DNA from: Megalobrama amblycephala
Lineage: Eukaryota; Chordata; Actinopteri; Cypriniformes; Xenocyprididae
Direction of reading: 5' to 3'
DNA length: 64,000 bases
Assembly (NCBI RefSeq): GCF_018812025.1
Contig: NC_063062.1
Coordinates: 6,085,513 to 6,149,512 of the forward strand
In this document: positions 46,998-58,933 of the stretch, piece by piece
Position numbering within the stretch: the first letter of the stretch is position 1
Layout: every line of letters begins with the position of its first letter
Notes under the pieces: generated by a model
Seen by the model: only the letters and a program-made list of their open reading frames with translations
Database searches by the model: none
Told to the model about the DNA's origin: nothing
Translations under genes and position numbers: made by a program

Positions 46998-47462
46998 AGA
47001 AATAAAGATCTGAATGACTTTGGCAAGGCCAAATTGTTATGGCAAGGTGACTGGGTCAGAGTATTTCTGAAACAGCAAAGTTTGTGGGTTGCTCCCGGTC
47101 TGCTGTGGAGAGAATTTACCAACAGTGCTCAGAGGAGGGACAAAACAAACCGGCGACAGGGTGTTGGGCGCCCAAGGCTCATCGACGCATGAGGGCAACG
47201 AATACTATCCCATCTGGTCCAAGCCAACAGAAGGTCTACTGTGGCACAAGTCACACAAAATTTTAATGGTGTTTATGGGAGGAATATGTCACAACACACA
47301 GTTCATCACATTCTGCTGCATTTGGCTGCGTAGCTGCAGACCAATCAGAGTGCCTATGATGACCCCTGTCCACCATTGAAAGCACCTACAATGAGCATGC
47401 GAGAGTCAAAACTGGAAGAAGGCCGTCTGGTCCGATGAGTCCCGTTTTCTTTTACATCACGT
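46998..47462 (+). pseudogene. Tc1-like transposase fragment
   Basis: The frames together show the order expected of a Tc1 transposase N-terminal half: KDLNDFGKA, a helix-turn-helix region ending CSRSAVERIYQQCSEEG, then NRRQGVGRPRLIDA, then near the end WSDESRFLLHH, which contains the first catalytic aspartate. Frameshifts and stops separate these blocks, and homology ends abruptly at about 47462, so the second aspartate and the glutamate are missing. No terminal inverted repeats are seen nearby. It is a dead relative of the element at 54893. Confidence 0.8.
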
Positions 47463-48146
47463 GGAAGGCTGTTTCAATAACTATTGTAGATTTTACAGCT
47501 GTGTTGAGGATTTATTCTTGCATCTTTGTAATATTGCATCCAACGTGCCTGCCTGCAGCCATTCAGATGTATGAAGGGTGTTTATGCATTGTGTTTCTAG
47601 ATCTATTAAAATGCTGGATGTTTGTCTCAAACTCTAACAACTCAATACCACATAATATCTTATTGACTTGCGAGAAGGCCTTATGAATTCTCATTTAAAA
47701 TTCCCAAGTCAATTCTCCGTTAAAATGCAAACTTCTCACTCTCTATCACCAGATGTTGCTGCACTCCTTTGAGAAACCTAAATACGTCTGTCTGTGTGTG
47801 TGTGTGAGTGTGTGTTTGTGAGGGAGTGAGTTTGTATGTGCTGCAGATCATGCGGAAACTGCGCTCGCCCACATTGACATTCACCCCTGCGCGCCCCTGC
47901 TGTCATCCTGTCAGCATCGTCACGGGCGCGAGCCCAGCCAGGAGAGCTCCCAGACAGACAAACCGGGCAAATGGGAGCTGTGGACTTCAGCAACATAACA
48001 ACGGCCTTTCACCAAAAGCCCTGCTGACCAGCATCCAGCACCATGTCAACCCTCACCACAGAAACCAACAGTTCCCACCACCCCCAGGGCTCACACTGTC
48101 AAACAACGGCACAAAAGCCCATACAAACAGCCATACAGGCAGATAA
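47463..48146. other. Unassigned sequence with a candidate coding frame
   Basis: No repeat recognised apart from a short (TG)n near 47793-47818. See the candidate at 47842-48146. Confidence 0.4.
47842..48146 (+). CDS. Hypothetical coding frame, unrecognised
   Basis: After an AG-ending TG-rich tract (gtgctgcag at about 47838-47846) a frame stays open to 48146. It is unusually GC-rich for this window and has a protein-like composition: basic and proline-rich first (KLRSPTLTFTPARP), then NGLSPKALLTSIQHH and QQFPPPPGLTLSNNG. No second copy exists in the window. I do not recognise a family. It may be an exon with an AG acceptor and no donor, or chance in a GC-rich island. No start codon context, signal peptide or membrane segment. 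Confidence 0.2.
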
Positions 48147-48365
48147 AGTGACCCCAGAAAGTGTTTGGATACTTCTGTCACACTTAATGAATATCTTTTG
48201 CTTTATTTACTTATAAAATCATAAAGCAATTTACAGACATAACTGATATCAACCTTCATTAAAAGATCAAAACTCTTGAAAAGAAATTAGAGAAAAGAAA
48301 ATATTTTAAGTTGGCATTATCTGTTTTTTTTTTGTTTTTTTTTGTATTATTTCTTAGGAAATGTT

Positions 48366-48411
<46 letters not shown>

Positions 48412-48830
48412 CATACTGAGCAAAGGGTCTGAATACTTAGGACCATGTGATATTTCAGTTTTTCTTTTTTAATAAATCTGCAAAAATGTCAACAATTCTG
48501 TGTTTTTCTGTCAGTATGGGGTGCTGTGTGTACATTAATGAGGAAAAAAATGAACTTAAATGATTTTAGCAAATGGCTGCAATATAACAAAGAGTGAAAA
48601 ATTTAAGAGGGTCTGAATTTGTTTGGAATAATTTGTGTTGCTTAAGTGTTATCTGACATAATTAAGTTTTTTGTTTTTTTCTGACACAGTTTAACTCTGA
48701 GATCTTGTCATATTTTATTACCATTTGAATACATTTTGGTATAACTGTTTGTACACACATATATAACCTTTTGAACAGTAGTATAAGTGCCCAAATACTC
48801 TTTTTGGCACCACTGTATATATACCACTGT
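48147..48830. mobile_element. Tc1-type terminal fragments
   Basis: The left part (ccccagaaagtgtttggata, tgtcacacttaatgaatatc) and the right part (tataagtgcccaaatactct, ggcaccactgtata) resemble the ends of one Tc1-like element. Between them 48412-48635 (gcaaagggtctgaatactta, atggggtgctgtgtgtacat) matches the non-coding right end of another well-known fish Tc1 family. No transposase remains. Assignments are by recall. Confidence 0.65.
48369..48407. repeat. (TA)19 microsatellite
   Basis: A perfect alternating run between the Tc1-type fragments. Confidence 0.9.
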
Positions 48831-50214
48831 GAAAAACTTGGCACAAACGTGGCTAGACAGATGCAAACACACACTGTGGCATTGCCAAATCCAATGATAA
48901 AGACATTGCTAAAGCCAGACACACCTGAGCGCTTTTCCATTACCAAGCCAAGTTGTAATTCACAGTTTAAATTCAACACAAAATACAAAAATTAGTTGGT
49001 GTCACATCAGGGCACTGCCAATAACACGCCTTCAAAGAGCCACTCTTCACAGAAAAACTCCTGTTGAGCCGAACCGCAAAAACATCATTTCTCAGAAAAG
49101 TTTCGAACCAAATGAGGCATTTGATTTAACATTCCAGCTCATATCTCAACACTTAACACCAGCCGAGCGCTGCTCTCACGCTGAGCATGTGCGTACAATC
49201 CCATAAACAACTGCTTAGATTTGCTGCTCTGCTCGGTGCAATTTCGTCGCTCGATCCAGCATTTTATTTGCAGAGAATAAACAAAGGAAGTCGCTCTGCA
49301 GCACAGAGCCTGGCGTGGCGGAAATAGACCTTGTGAGTCCACGCTAAAAAAGGAAAAACAAACCCAGAGAAATGAAATATCAGCCCAACAGATAATGTTC
49401 CACTGCAGCATTATTGGCTGGGTATTTTATCAGTGTTTCTTGAGAGACATCGGTGGCAAAATACTCCCTCTTCACTGACGCACACGCGGGGGGGTTGGGG
49501 AGGAGGGTGCTTATCAGAGAGAGGTGTCAGGGCAAAACATTGCACCGCAGAGGCTAGATACAGCACTAATGCAAGCAGCTTTCCTGTCAGAGGAGATGGA
49601 GGCAGACACAGAATATGCTTGGTGAGGGAGATTAGATAAAAATAACGGGATCCATCCCCGTGTCGTCCGGGGTGTAGCGGGTATCCTGATAAGGGATTCA
49701 GATTTATGTAGGGAGGGAGCAAAAGGAGCAAATATGACATTTTGGAAATGAAATAAGGCAGAGAAAAGAGGCAGATTTAAAGGTTGAAGCAGTGGGGGTT
49801 GACGTAAGCCTGGGAACAAAAGATAGCCACATAAGGGTGCTACACTGGCTCTTATACAACGAATGACATCAAAATCAATTTTCTGTCGCATTTCTTACCA
49901 GCCATCATGAAAAGAGAAAGGTCTCTGTGCCAGATTGAACTCAACAGATTCATGGATCTATAATGAACTGCACTGTTACTAAGACTGTCAAAACTTTTAT
50001 TTATTTACATGATTAATCAAATAAACTGCATACATATTAATATTTGCTGGGGATAATTCAAATCAATTACATTATTGTGGTAGACGAAAGATTTAAAGAT
50101 TTAAGACAGAAAGTGGAGTTTGAAGTCAATATACAGTATTATCTTCTTCCAATGTGGATGAAACACTGTACAAAAACAAAGAGTTTCCTGCAATACTGCA
50201 AACACCTCTGAATT
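48831..50214. other. Unassigned sequence
   Basis: Overlapping open frames on both strands at 49411-49891 (up to 125 codons) lie in GC-richer sequence but share no recognisable domain and contradict each other. Confidence 0.4.
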
Positions 50215-50318
50215 TACAGCGCGAACAGTGTAGATCCAGAATGACCGAATCTTATGAACAGGTGAATCAAACACATACAGTGAAACAAATGAAGTCTGAT
50301 TCCTGAATGAATGACTAG

Positions 50319-50939
50319 GTTACACTTTAGATAGGGTCCAATTCTAACTATTAACTACAACTTTTGCCTAAATAAACTCCTAATTTCTGGTTATTAATAG
50401 TTAAGGTAGTTGTTAAGTTTAGGTATTGGATAGTATTAAGGGATGTAGAATAAGGTCATGCAGAATAAAGCATTAATATGTGATTCATAATTACTAATAA
50501 ACAGCCAAAACCCTGGTAATATGCATGCTAATAAGTAATTACTTAAATGTGCTCTAAGTGATGTCACACGTTTTTAGGCCAAATCACATACAGCAAACAT
50601 CCCCTCACTATCTGCTAGCTGCCTGTCCCCTGAACACACTGTAAAAAACCGCGGTCTCTGTAGTCGCCCAAGCTCCGAAAATGGCAATAAAAACAAACTG
50701 GTGCAGCCTGGACCACAAAACATAATAAACATGCTCCAGCCAATAACCGACAAGAATGATTTTAAATGCGCGTTCATGACTGTTTCAGGAAGCACGGAGG
50801 GGAGGGGGAGGAGGAGGGAGGGTCTAGCTAGCCTCTGTTTTGTTTGACAACACTTTGAACGTCAACAGGAAGTTACTCCACCCAGGATCACTTAGAGCAC
50901 CTTTAATGCTGAGAATTGGACCCTAAACTAAAGTGTTAC
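50319..50939. mobile_element. Inverted-repeat element (agggtccaattct family), copy 2
   Basis: Ends gttacactttagatagggtc and ccctaaactaaagtgttac are inverted. It shares its body with 29926-31015. A TTAA element at 50547-50902 is nested inside. Confidence 0.82.
50547..50902. mobile_element. TTAA element with gtgctctaagtgat ends (nested)
   Basis: TTAA at 50543-50546 and 50903-50906; ends atgtgctctaagtgat and atcacttagagcacct are inverted. It is 356 bases with a GC-rich ggggagggggaggagg tract near 50800. Non-autonomous. Confidence 0.85.
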
Positions 50940-51421
50940 AAATGACTCTAAGTTATTTTTAGTGAATCAAAAACTGAGAAACAAGTCAAGTGCGATTCCT
51001 GAAGGAATTACCCTAATGACTCCAATGAGTCGGTTATTTTAAATGAATCACCAACACACAGTTAAACAAGTGAAGTCCGATTACTAAAGGAATTACCCTA
51101 ATGAGCTGGTTCTTTTTAGAGAATCAAACACATACAGCAAAACAAGTAAAGTCCAATGCCTGAAAGAATGACTCTAATGAGCCGTTTCTTTTAAGTGAAT
51201 TAGAAACATACTGCAAAACCACAGTAGGCCAGTTCCCTAACAAATGACTCTTATGAGTAAGTTATTTTAAGTGAATCAAAAAACACACTGCGAAACAAGT
51301 GAAGTCCGATACCTGAAGGAATGACCCTAATATGCTGGTTCTTTTTAGTGACTCAAACATACAGCAAAATGAGTGAAATCCGATTCCTAAACAAATGACT
51401 CTAATAAGTCGGTTCTATTAA

Positions 51422-52351
51422 AGGTGCCATCGAAAGGATTTTTACAAGATGTAATATAAGTCTAAGGTGTCCCCTGAATGTGTCTGTGAAGTTTCAGCTC
51501 AAAATACCCCATAGATTTTTTTTAATACATTTTTTTAACTGCCTATTTTGGGGCATAATTAGAAATGCGCCGATTCAGGCTGCGGCCCCTTTAATTGCTC
51601 GCGCTCTCCGCCCCCTCCTAAACTCTCGACTCTATCATTGCATAAACAAAGTTCACACAGCCAATATAACCCTCAAAATGGATCTTTACAAAGTGTTCGT
51701 CATGCAGCATGTCTAATCGCGTAAGTATTGTATTTATTTGGATGTTTACATTTGATTCTGAATGAGTTTGATGGTGCTCCGTGGCTAAAGCTAACATTAC
51801 ACACTGTTGGAAAGATTTATAAAGAATGAAGTTGTTTATAAATTGTACAGACTGCAAGTGTTTAATAATGAAAATAGCGACGGCTCTTGTCTCTGTGAAT
51901 ACAGTAATAAACAATGGTAACTTTAACCACATTTAACAGTACATTAGCAACATGCTAACGAAACATTTAGAAAGACAATTTACAAATATCACTAAAAATA
52001 TCATGTAATCATGGATCATGTCAGTTATTATTGCTCCATCTGCCATTTTTCGCTGTTGTCCTTGCTTGCTTACCTAGCCTGATGATTCAGCTGTGCACAT
52101 CCAGACGTTAATTTTGGCTGCCCTTGTGTAATGCCTCGATCATGGGCTGGCATATGCAAATATTGGGGGTGTGCATATTAATGTGTCATGTTGAGATTTG
52201 CCTGTTCTTCGGAGGTCTTTTAAACAAATTAGATTTATATAAGAAGGAGGAAACAATGGAGTTTGAGACTCACTGTATGTCATTTCCATGTACTGAACTC
52301 TTGTTATTCAACTATGCCAAGGTAAATTCAATTTTCAATTCGATGGCACCT
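51422..52351. mobile_element. TTAA element, ggtgccatcg family, copy C (complete)
   Basis: TTAA at 51418-51421 and 52352-52355. The right terminus ttcgatggcacct is intact; the left differs slightly (aggtgccatcgaaagg). It lies inside the 76-bp minisatellite. Octamer ATGCAAAT at 52154-52161. The atggatctttacaaag mini-frame with following gtaagt is conserved. Confidence 0.9.
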
Positions 52352-53075
52352 TTAAGTGAATCAAAAACATTCTGCAAATCCAGAGTAGGCCAGTTCCCTA
52401 ACAAATGACTCTTATGAGCAAGTTATTTTCAGTGAAACTTCAAAACGAGTCCAATGAACAAATGTGTCAATTGAGCCGGTTATTTTTAGTGAATCAAACA
52501 AAACTAACTGTGAGGGTTTTTTAAGTAATATTACTATTATTTAATCTAAAGTCAAATTTTTCAAATTGCATTTACATTAAAATGTACTTTTTTCCAAATA
52601 TTTATTCCTTACAAGTACTCAGGAATAGTTTAGAACTGGTGCCATTCTGTATGATTCCCTGCAATTTCTCTGTAAATTCTTTTGAATTGCTTTGAAAACT
52701 ACATCATAAACATACAGGTCAGGGGTCACTATTAAATGAATTCACTTTACTTATTTATTTTATTAATTAAATGAACACTTTAAAATAACAGCCCTAACCG
52801 CTACGCTTTGAAGTTTCTTACCAAAACCCAAGTGGGTTTTATTCCCGAGGCAAGACCCCGGTTTGGCTGATCCGGCTCTGGGCCCCTCCATCACTCAACA
52901 CAAATACAGCCTCCCTCAGGCTCTGGGCCATCCTCCTTTCATGATCAGAGCCATAGATTTGTAGCATGTTTTATTCATGATGTCCTCTTTTGTACATGTC
53001 TGACCAAGTCTCTTCTTGCACACTTTAATCTGAGTAATCACTAGTGAGTTACGCATCTCTGCTCTTTCTTTTCAG

Positions 53076-53160
53076 TTCCATGGGGGACCAATTACAGGCT
53101 ATTAAGGAAGAGAGACAAGACAAAAGGCACGAGGAGGCGGAGACAGAGATACAATCATGA
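53076..53160 (+). other. Candidate short terminal coding exon
   Basis: A pyrimidine tract ending ctctttcttttcag (53062-53075) precedes a frame that reads MGDQLQAIKEERQDKRHEEA from 53080 and ends at a stop at 53158-53160 after 26 residues. The composition is charged and helix-prone. No polyadenylation signal or donor clearly follows. I do not recognise the peptide; chance is possible. Confidence 0.2.
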
Positions 53161-54050
53161 TTTATAAGAAGCTTTCATGGTGCGATGGCTGCTTGACATA
53201 AACACCCGGATATAGTTTGTTGTTGCTTCTACCATCTTTTCCCTCTTAAATTATTCATGCTGCTCCACTAAAAATCGGTAACATAAATAGAGGCATCAGA
53301 GCCGAGCCATTACACCACACCCTACGAGACGGTTCCTGAGAGAGGACTCGAGAGCCGGAAAACGAATTTCTGCTGTCTTCTTAGAAAAATAGCTCAGGGT
53401 GTAAAGATTTGAAAATCTCGTATTATTATTATTTCGCTCTCCGTTTGATCACCCTAATGCTGGAACTAATGCGAGCGGAGAATTAACGTGCATTAGTGCT
53501 CCTGATTCAAAAGCGCAGTGTTTTTTTATTTTACAGACATCATTTGTTTCAGAGTAATTTTCCCCGAGAGCCTGTGGAAAACATCGGAGCGCTGCATGCG
53601 CAACGGAAACCTCTAATAAATTTAAGTCCATATATCTTTGACTTCAGAGTTTGTCTTCTCAATCAGCTAATGCTTTCGAACATCTTGGCGTAATGTGCTG
53701 CAAATAAACGCACACAACTTTGCAGATGCTAGAGGACGTCATTTGAAAAGGGGCTAAAGAGTTTCCCGCTTAAATAATTCAGAGGATCCTTTCAGCGTCA
53801 GTTAGTCGGTCATTCTGAATGTCCCCTTTGTCCTTTTCAAGTAAAACCGTGTGGCATCCTTGCAAACCGCTCATGTCATTGCATTGCAGTGTCGTTACCC
53901 TCGATACTGGGGGAAAAGGCCCCATCCGATCCCTGGACTCTGATCAACCTTGGTGACAAGATTGATGGCTGAATAAAACTCACAAACGACCGGACATTTT
54001 TGGACTCTCATCCGCCCTAGATCCCCGAACGACAATACATGCACATACAT

Positions 54051-54052
<2 letters not shown>

Positions 54053-54096
<44 letters not shown>
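54053..54096. repeat. (AC)22 microsatellite
   Basis: A perfect dinucleotide run. Confidence 0.93.
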
Positions 54097-54099
<3 letters not shown>

Positions 54100-54892
54100 C
54101 CGGCCTTGTCCTGACACACCTCAGGTCGCAAAGCTGCTGGGAGATTCAAGTTTGACTGACAGGCGGCCATTTTTCTCTCTAGGGGGTGTCAAGGTTACTT
54201 TCCTTTTCCTCTACAGCATGCATGAAGTTTAAAATAAAAAGAAGACAGACAGATCCGCAGGGTCCTACAAAGAGATGTGACTTTATAATCAAAGCTCAGG
54301 ATCAAACAGTACAAAGCAGGGAATACAGTATGCCAAACAGCTTTATCAGAAAAGTTTTATTTTCTGACAAATGCCACTTTGGATTCACAACACATTGATT
54401 CTTGAGTTCTGGGACAAAACAGGCAACAACACTGGAAAAAAAAATAAAGGTTTGTGTGAAAAGGATTTTTTCCCCCCCCTGTTCAGCATGTTCTGAGGTT
54501 TTCACCTGTGTTTAGGTGCAATCTCTTGATGTTTCCCTTGTCTCACAAAATGTGCCTTGCCTATCACTCTTTATGGATCAACACTGCTAGATACATCAAT
54601 AAATACTGACAAATTCCCTCCAAAGACTGAATTCATTTAGACCACAGGATGGTTTCAAACTGATTTTTAGCTCCATCTACTGAATTGTCACCATAAAAAA
54701 AATGCTATATTTTGCACAGCACACATAATATATTCAATAGCCAGCTTTTGTTGTTGTTACCGAATATAGAAGCTGTTTAAAATGCAAAACCATTTTTTGA
54801 TAATCTGTGTGACGGAACTGGCATATGGTTTGTTATGAGCACAATTACTTATAATTTTTTTTAAAAATTACCCAACTCTACAGAGCCTGTAT

Positions 54893-55978
54893 ATACACTG
54901 ATCAGACATAACATTATGAGCACCTTCCTAATATTGTGTTGGTTTTTGCTGCCAAAACAGCCCTGACCTGTCGAGGCATGGACTCCTCTAGACCCCTGAA
55001 GGTGTGCTGTGGTATCTGACACCAAGATCAAGCAGCAGATCCTTTAAGTCCTGTAAGCTGTGAGGTGGAGCCTCCATGGATCGGACTTGTTTGTTCAGCA
55101 CATCCCACAGATGCTCGATTGGATTGAGATCTGGGGAATTTGGAGGCCAAGTCAACACCTCAAACTCACTGCTGTGCTCCTCAAACCATTCCTGAACCAT
55201 TTCTGCTTTGTGCCAGGGCGCATTATCCTGCTGAAAGAGGCCAAAGCCACCAGGGAATACAGTTTCCGTGAAACATGACCATGCTTAGGTAGGTGGTATG
55301 TGTCCACATGGATGGCAGGACCCAAGGTTTCCCAGCAGAACATTGCCCAAGGCATCAAATTGCCTCCGCCGGCTTGCCTTCGTTTCATAGTGCATCATGG
55401 TGCCATGTGTTCCCCAGGTAAGTGACGCACACACACCCGGCCATCCACGTGATGTAAAATAAAATGTGATTCATCAGACCAGGCCACCTTCTTCCATTGC
55501 TCCGTGGTCCAGTTCTGGACCACAGCCCCATACGCAACAAACTGCGATGCACTGTGTATTCTGACACTTTTCTAACAGAACCAGCATTAACTTCTTGAGC
55601 AATTTGAGCTACAGTAGCTTGTCTGTTGGATCGGACCACACGTGCATCAATGAGCCTTGGCCGCCCATGACCCCGTCGCCGGTTCACTTTTGATAGATCC
55701 TGACCGCTGCAGACCGGGAACACCCCACAAGAGCTGCAGTTTTGGAGATGCTCTGACCCAGTCGTCTAGCCATCACAATTTGGCCCTTGTCAAACTCACT
55801 CAAATCCTTACGCTTGCCCATTTTTCCTGCGTCTAACACATCAACTTTGAGGACAAAATGTTCAGTTGCTGCCTAATATATCCCACCCACTAACAGGTGC
55901 CGTGATGAAGAGATGATCAGTGTTATTCACTTTCACTTGTCAGTGCTCATAATGTTATGCTTGATCGGTGTGTGTATA
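54893..55978 (-). mobile_element. Tc1-like transposon, full length but inactive
   Basis: Inverted ends tgatcagacataacattatg (54899 onward) and the matching cataatgttatgcttgatcg (right, to about 55968), each continuing with gagcac/gtgctc, are flanked by TA-rich sequence. The single minus-strand transposase gene between them is frameshifted. It belongs to a different subfamily from the fragment at 46998, though the helix-turn-helix regions are clearly related. Confidence 0.9.
54914..55821 (-). pseudogene. Tc1-like transposase pseudogene
   Basis: The protein would bind the terminal repeats and cut and paste the element at TA. From the ATG at 55819-55821 it reads [20 protein letters not shown], then a helix-turn-helix block ending [12 protein letters not shown], a GRPRLIDA linker and WSDESHF with the first catalytic D. 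QQDNAP with the second D and NPIEHLWDVL with the catalytic E share one frame near 54988-55250. At least three frame changes, and a stop after the first helix-turn-helix, prevent a full product. It is about 300 codons, slightly short of the usual 340. The DDE triad residues are all still visible. Confidence 0.88.
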
Positions 55979-56158
55979 TATATATGTATAGCTGTTTTGT
56001 CTCAATGTTTAAGAATCAGTAAGCAACAATAACAGCCTATTATAACTCTCTTATATATCCTTACAGTCGTGATCATTTATGTTATAGAAAGAAATTTAAA
56101 CAAGGGGATTGTTCTTGTTACATGTGTTTGAGCATAAAGTGTACAAAATTCAGTTTAA

Positions 56159-56576
56159 AGGGTTAGTTCACCCAAAAAATTACACAAATTAAGATATTTT
56201 TGATGAAATCCAAGAGGTTTTATTTATCCTCAATAGAAACCAACAAAATTACCACATTCAAGGTCCAGAGAAGTAGTAAAGATATCATTAAAATAGTCAA
56301 CATGACTACAGTGGTTCAACCTTAATATTATAAATCGACAAGAATATTTTTTGTGCTCAAAAAAATAAAAATAAATAAATAACGACTTTATTCAACAATT
56401 TCTTCTCTACCCTCAGACTCGTATGCAGTTGATGCTGTGGACGAAGTTCAGCACTTGAGGATAGAAAAAACTCTTGGATTTCATCAAAAATATCTCAATT
56501 TGTGTTCTGAAGATGAACAAAGGTCTTATGGGGAGTACTTAATGCCAGAAATTTCATTTTTGGGTGAACTAACCAT
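56159..56576. mobile_element. TTAA element (ttagttcaccc family), longer form
   Basis: TTAA at 56155-56158 and 56577-56580; ends gggttagttcacccaaaaa and catttttgggtgaactaacc are inverted. The body includes gtagtaaagatatcattaaa and aataacgactttattcaaca, known to me from an abundant cyprinid family. Related to 4990-5292. Confidence 0.85.
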
Positions 56577-56940
56577 TTAAGACCTTTTGAGATAATGATG
56601 AAAAATGTTGGAAATGGCTTTTAGAAAATCAATATACTGTTTTAATGGTGCAGTTATTGTAAAGTAATATTATTGTGGAATATATAGATGATAGGCAATT
56701 ATGTCTCATGATATACGCTAAATTATACAGTAACCAGTCCATTAGCAATTAAGGATCTTAAATATGCAGTATACTGTAGCATTTCATGAAAAATCCATGA
56801 GTTTAAAGATTTAGAGGCAGACCGATTCATTCAAATATTGTGACCATTATATTTTGCCTCTGGCAATGCATTTCCCTCAAATCCCTTAAAAAAAAGATAA
56901 ACTTCTGAGAAACATAACCGGTATAAATGTGGCACTCAAG

Positions 56941-57306
56941 TAGGGCTGTCAAACGATTAATCGCTATTAATTGCATACAAAATAAAAGTTTGAGTTTGCA
57001 TAATATATGTGCGAGTAATGTGTGTAAATAATATGTATATATAAATACACACAAATTAATGTATATATTTAAGAGAAATATGTTATTTATGTACAAAAAA
57101 ATGTATTTATATATAATATAAATTATATAAAAATATAAATAAATACATATACTTGTAAATATTTCTCAAATATATACATGGATGTGTTTGTATTTATATA
57201 TACATATATTAGGCATTATATATACATATATTACCCACATATATTAGGCAAACTCAAACTTTTATTTTGTATGCGATTAATCGTGATTAATCGTTTGACA
57301 GCCCCA
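56941..57306. mobile_element. hAT-type MITE with agggctgtcaaacgattaat ends
   Basis: The exact 8-base target duplication cactcaag lies at 56933-56940 and 57307-57314. The ends tagggctgtcaaacgattaa and its inverse (right: ttaatcgtttgacagcccca) extend into a longer inverted zone including tttgagtttgc. AT-rich centre, 366 bases, no coding. Confidence 0.92.
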
Positions 57307-57314
57307 CACTCAAG

Positions 57315-58147
57315 TGAAGCATGTCTAGTCCAGGGAAAACAGGACAAACTAAATGCATTCTGTCCCAGGGTTATTCTGATATAGCAGCTGTCTCTCTGCC
57401 TCTATTTGTCCTTGAACTTTGAGTTTCACCTAAAAATCAAAATCATCTCAGTACCAAAAAATTACTGGGGGAAAAAAAAGAAGGAAAAAAAAAACAAGGA
57501 GGGACTTGAGAAGTTATGACCCAGAGAGGATGAGAAAGTAGACAGAAAGAATGAATTGCCTCACCATTCCTTCCATCTTTAATATTATTTAAAAGAAAAA
57601 AGCAGCAGCCTGAACCAAGGCCAAGCTTTTCTGTGTGCCTTTTATGAGCTCTGATGAACGTTCGTTTTATGGAAATTGCCAATCATGCCGTTCACCAAAA
57701 CATCTGGCTTGCAAAATCTTTGCCTTATCTTCCCTAGTAACCAGCAATTCCTTGGTGCTTTCATTTTTCTCTCAATTAGAAATGTCAGCAGTCAAACATT
57801 TTTGGTGGGGAATCTAAATTCATTTACTGTAACATCCCGTTTGCAAATAAAACTCTTTCCACTCTGCTCTGACTGGAAATGGAAGTGTTTGGTACTAGAA
57901 AGTGTTTCTCACCAGGGATTGGAATCAAAGAATTCAACAGTTCTGGTTCTGATTCCAGTTACAATTTCATTTCCAAATGGTAATAAATATCAGTAATAAA
58001 TATATTTAAACCATTCTGGTGTGCCTATATAGACTTTTTAGTCATTTTAGAGGTTGCATAAGTGACTGTAGTAATAACTAGCAATTATGCATAATTACAT
58101 GCAATTAACCCTAAACCTAACCCTCATCCTATAGTAAGTACATATAC

Positions 58148-58149
<2 letters not shown>
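57315..58149. other. Unassigned sequence
   Basis: No repeat partner or gene recognised. Confidence 0.4.

Positions 58150-58222
<73 letters not shown>
58150..58222. repeat. (TA)36 microsatellite
   Basis: A perfect alternating run. It abuts, and may have replaced, the left end of the neighbouring TTAA element. Confidence 0.92.
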
Positions 58223-58224
<2 letters not shown>

Positions 58225-58225
<1 letters not shown>

Positions 58226-58929
58226 CATGAAAATATATTCTCTTTAAAACTGCAGTAAAGACAGTCTCAAACCCGTGGTTTGAAATCGCTGGTGTTTCTG
58301 ACGTCACAAACTACCCTTTAACCAATCACGTCAATGTGCCAGCAGGCTTTAGCATATCATTAACTGACCATGTAAGGGAGTCTCAAATGAAGGTTATCCC
58401 GGTATATTTTTCTGTTGATATGAAAAATCGGGTAGATTTGGCAATATGGCGGGTGTATGATGTATATAACGATGTTATGATGAACTATATGCCTTTCTCC
58501 ACTGACGTTCTGAGTTGTTCAAAGCGTTTCTAAGAATAGTGATTGTTAGAAGGCAGCTGTCTGACTCGTGAATGTGAACAGGGTTTGTGTAACTTTAGCA
58601 ACACATTATTAGCTGTTTGATAACGTAGTCAAGCAAAACGCTAATCATATTAATTACCGTTATGTATTTGGCATTGTAAAAAGCGATAGCATTGTGCCTC
58701 AGTAAGTTGACCGAGTGGATCTCGTCTGAGCTTGTGTGAGCGAGTAGAGGCGGGGCTAATTATCATATTCATAGATCCGTGTATATTAAATGAGGCAAGG
58801 GTATAGAGTTCATTCAAGCTATTTTAAGGCATTAAGGGCCTTTTTTTCACAGGAAAAAAAAATTAAATATGTAATTTTGGTGATCAAAGATGAGTTTTAA
58901 GGGATAAAATTATTGACTACAGGGGAACT
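58225..58929. mobile_element. TTAA element related to 8195-8616, left end lost
   Basis: It shares ctctttaaaactgcagta, tggtgtttctgacgtcaca, accaatcacgtcaatgtg and the right end ggggaact with TTAA at 58930-58933. It retains about 300 central bases missing from the 8195 copy. Confidence 0.8.
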
Positions 58930-58933
58930 TTAA

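Larger units (their letters stand above)
50215..52505. repeat. Decayed minisatellite of about 76 bp, interrupted by transposons
   Basis: The phrase gtgaatcaaa plus acatacagc-aaac-agtgaagtccgat recurs at about 50262, 50970, 51043, 51118, 51194, 51271, 51348, 52353, 52430 and 52490, with spacings of 73-77 where uninterrupted. The array totals about 750 bases once the elements at 50319-50939 and 51422-52351 are removed. Confidence 0.8.
52506..54892. other. Mostly unique sequence
   Basis: No mobile element is recognised. It contains the (AC)22 at 54053 and a candidate short terminal exon at 53076-53160. Confidence 0.4.

Noticed and set aside
49411..49891. Minus-strand frames of 109 and 125 codons
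   Set aside because: They overlap in different frames with no domain, splice signals or repeat support. GC-richer chance frames are likely.
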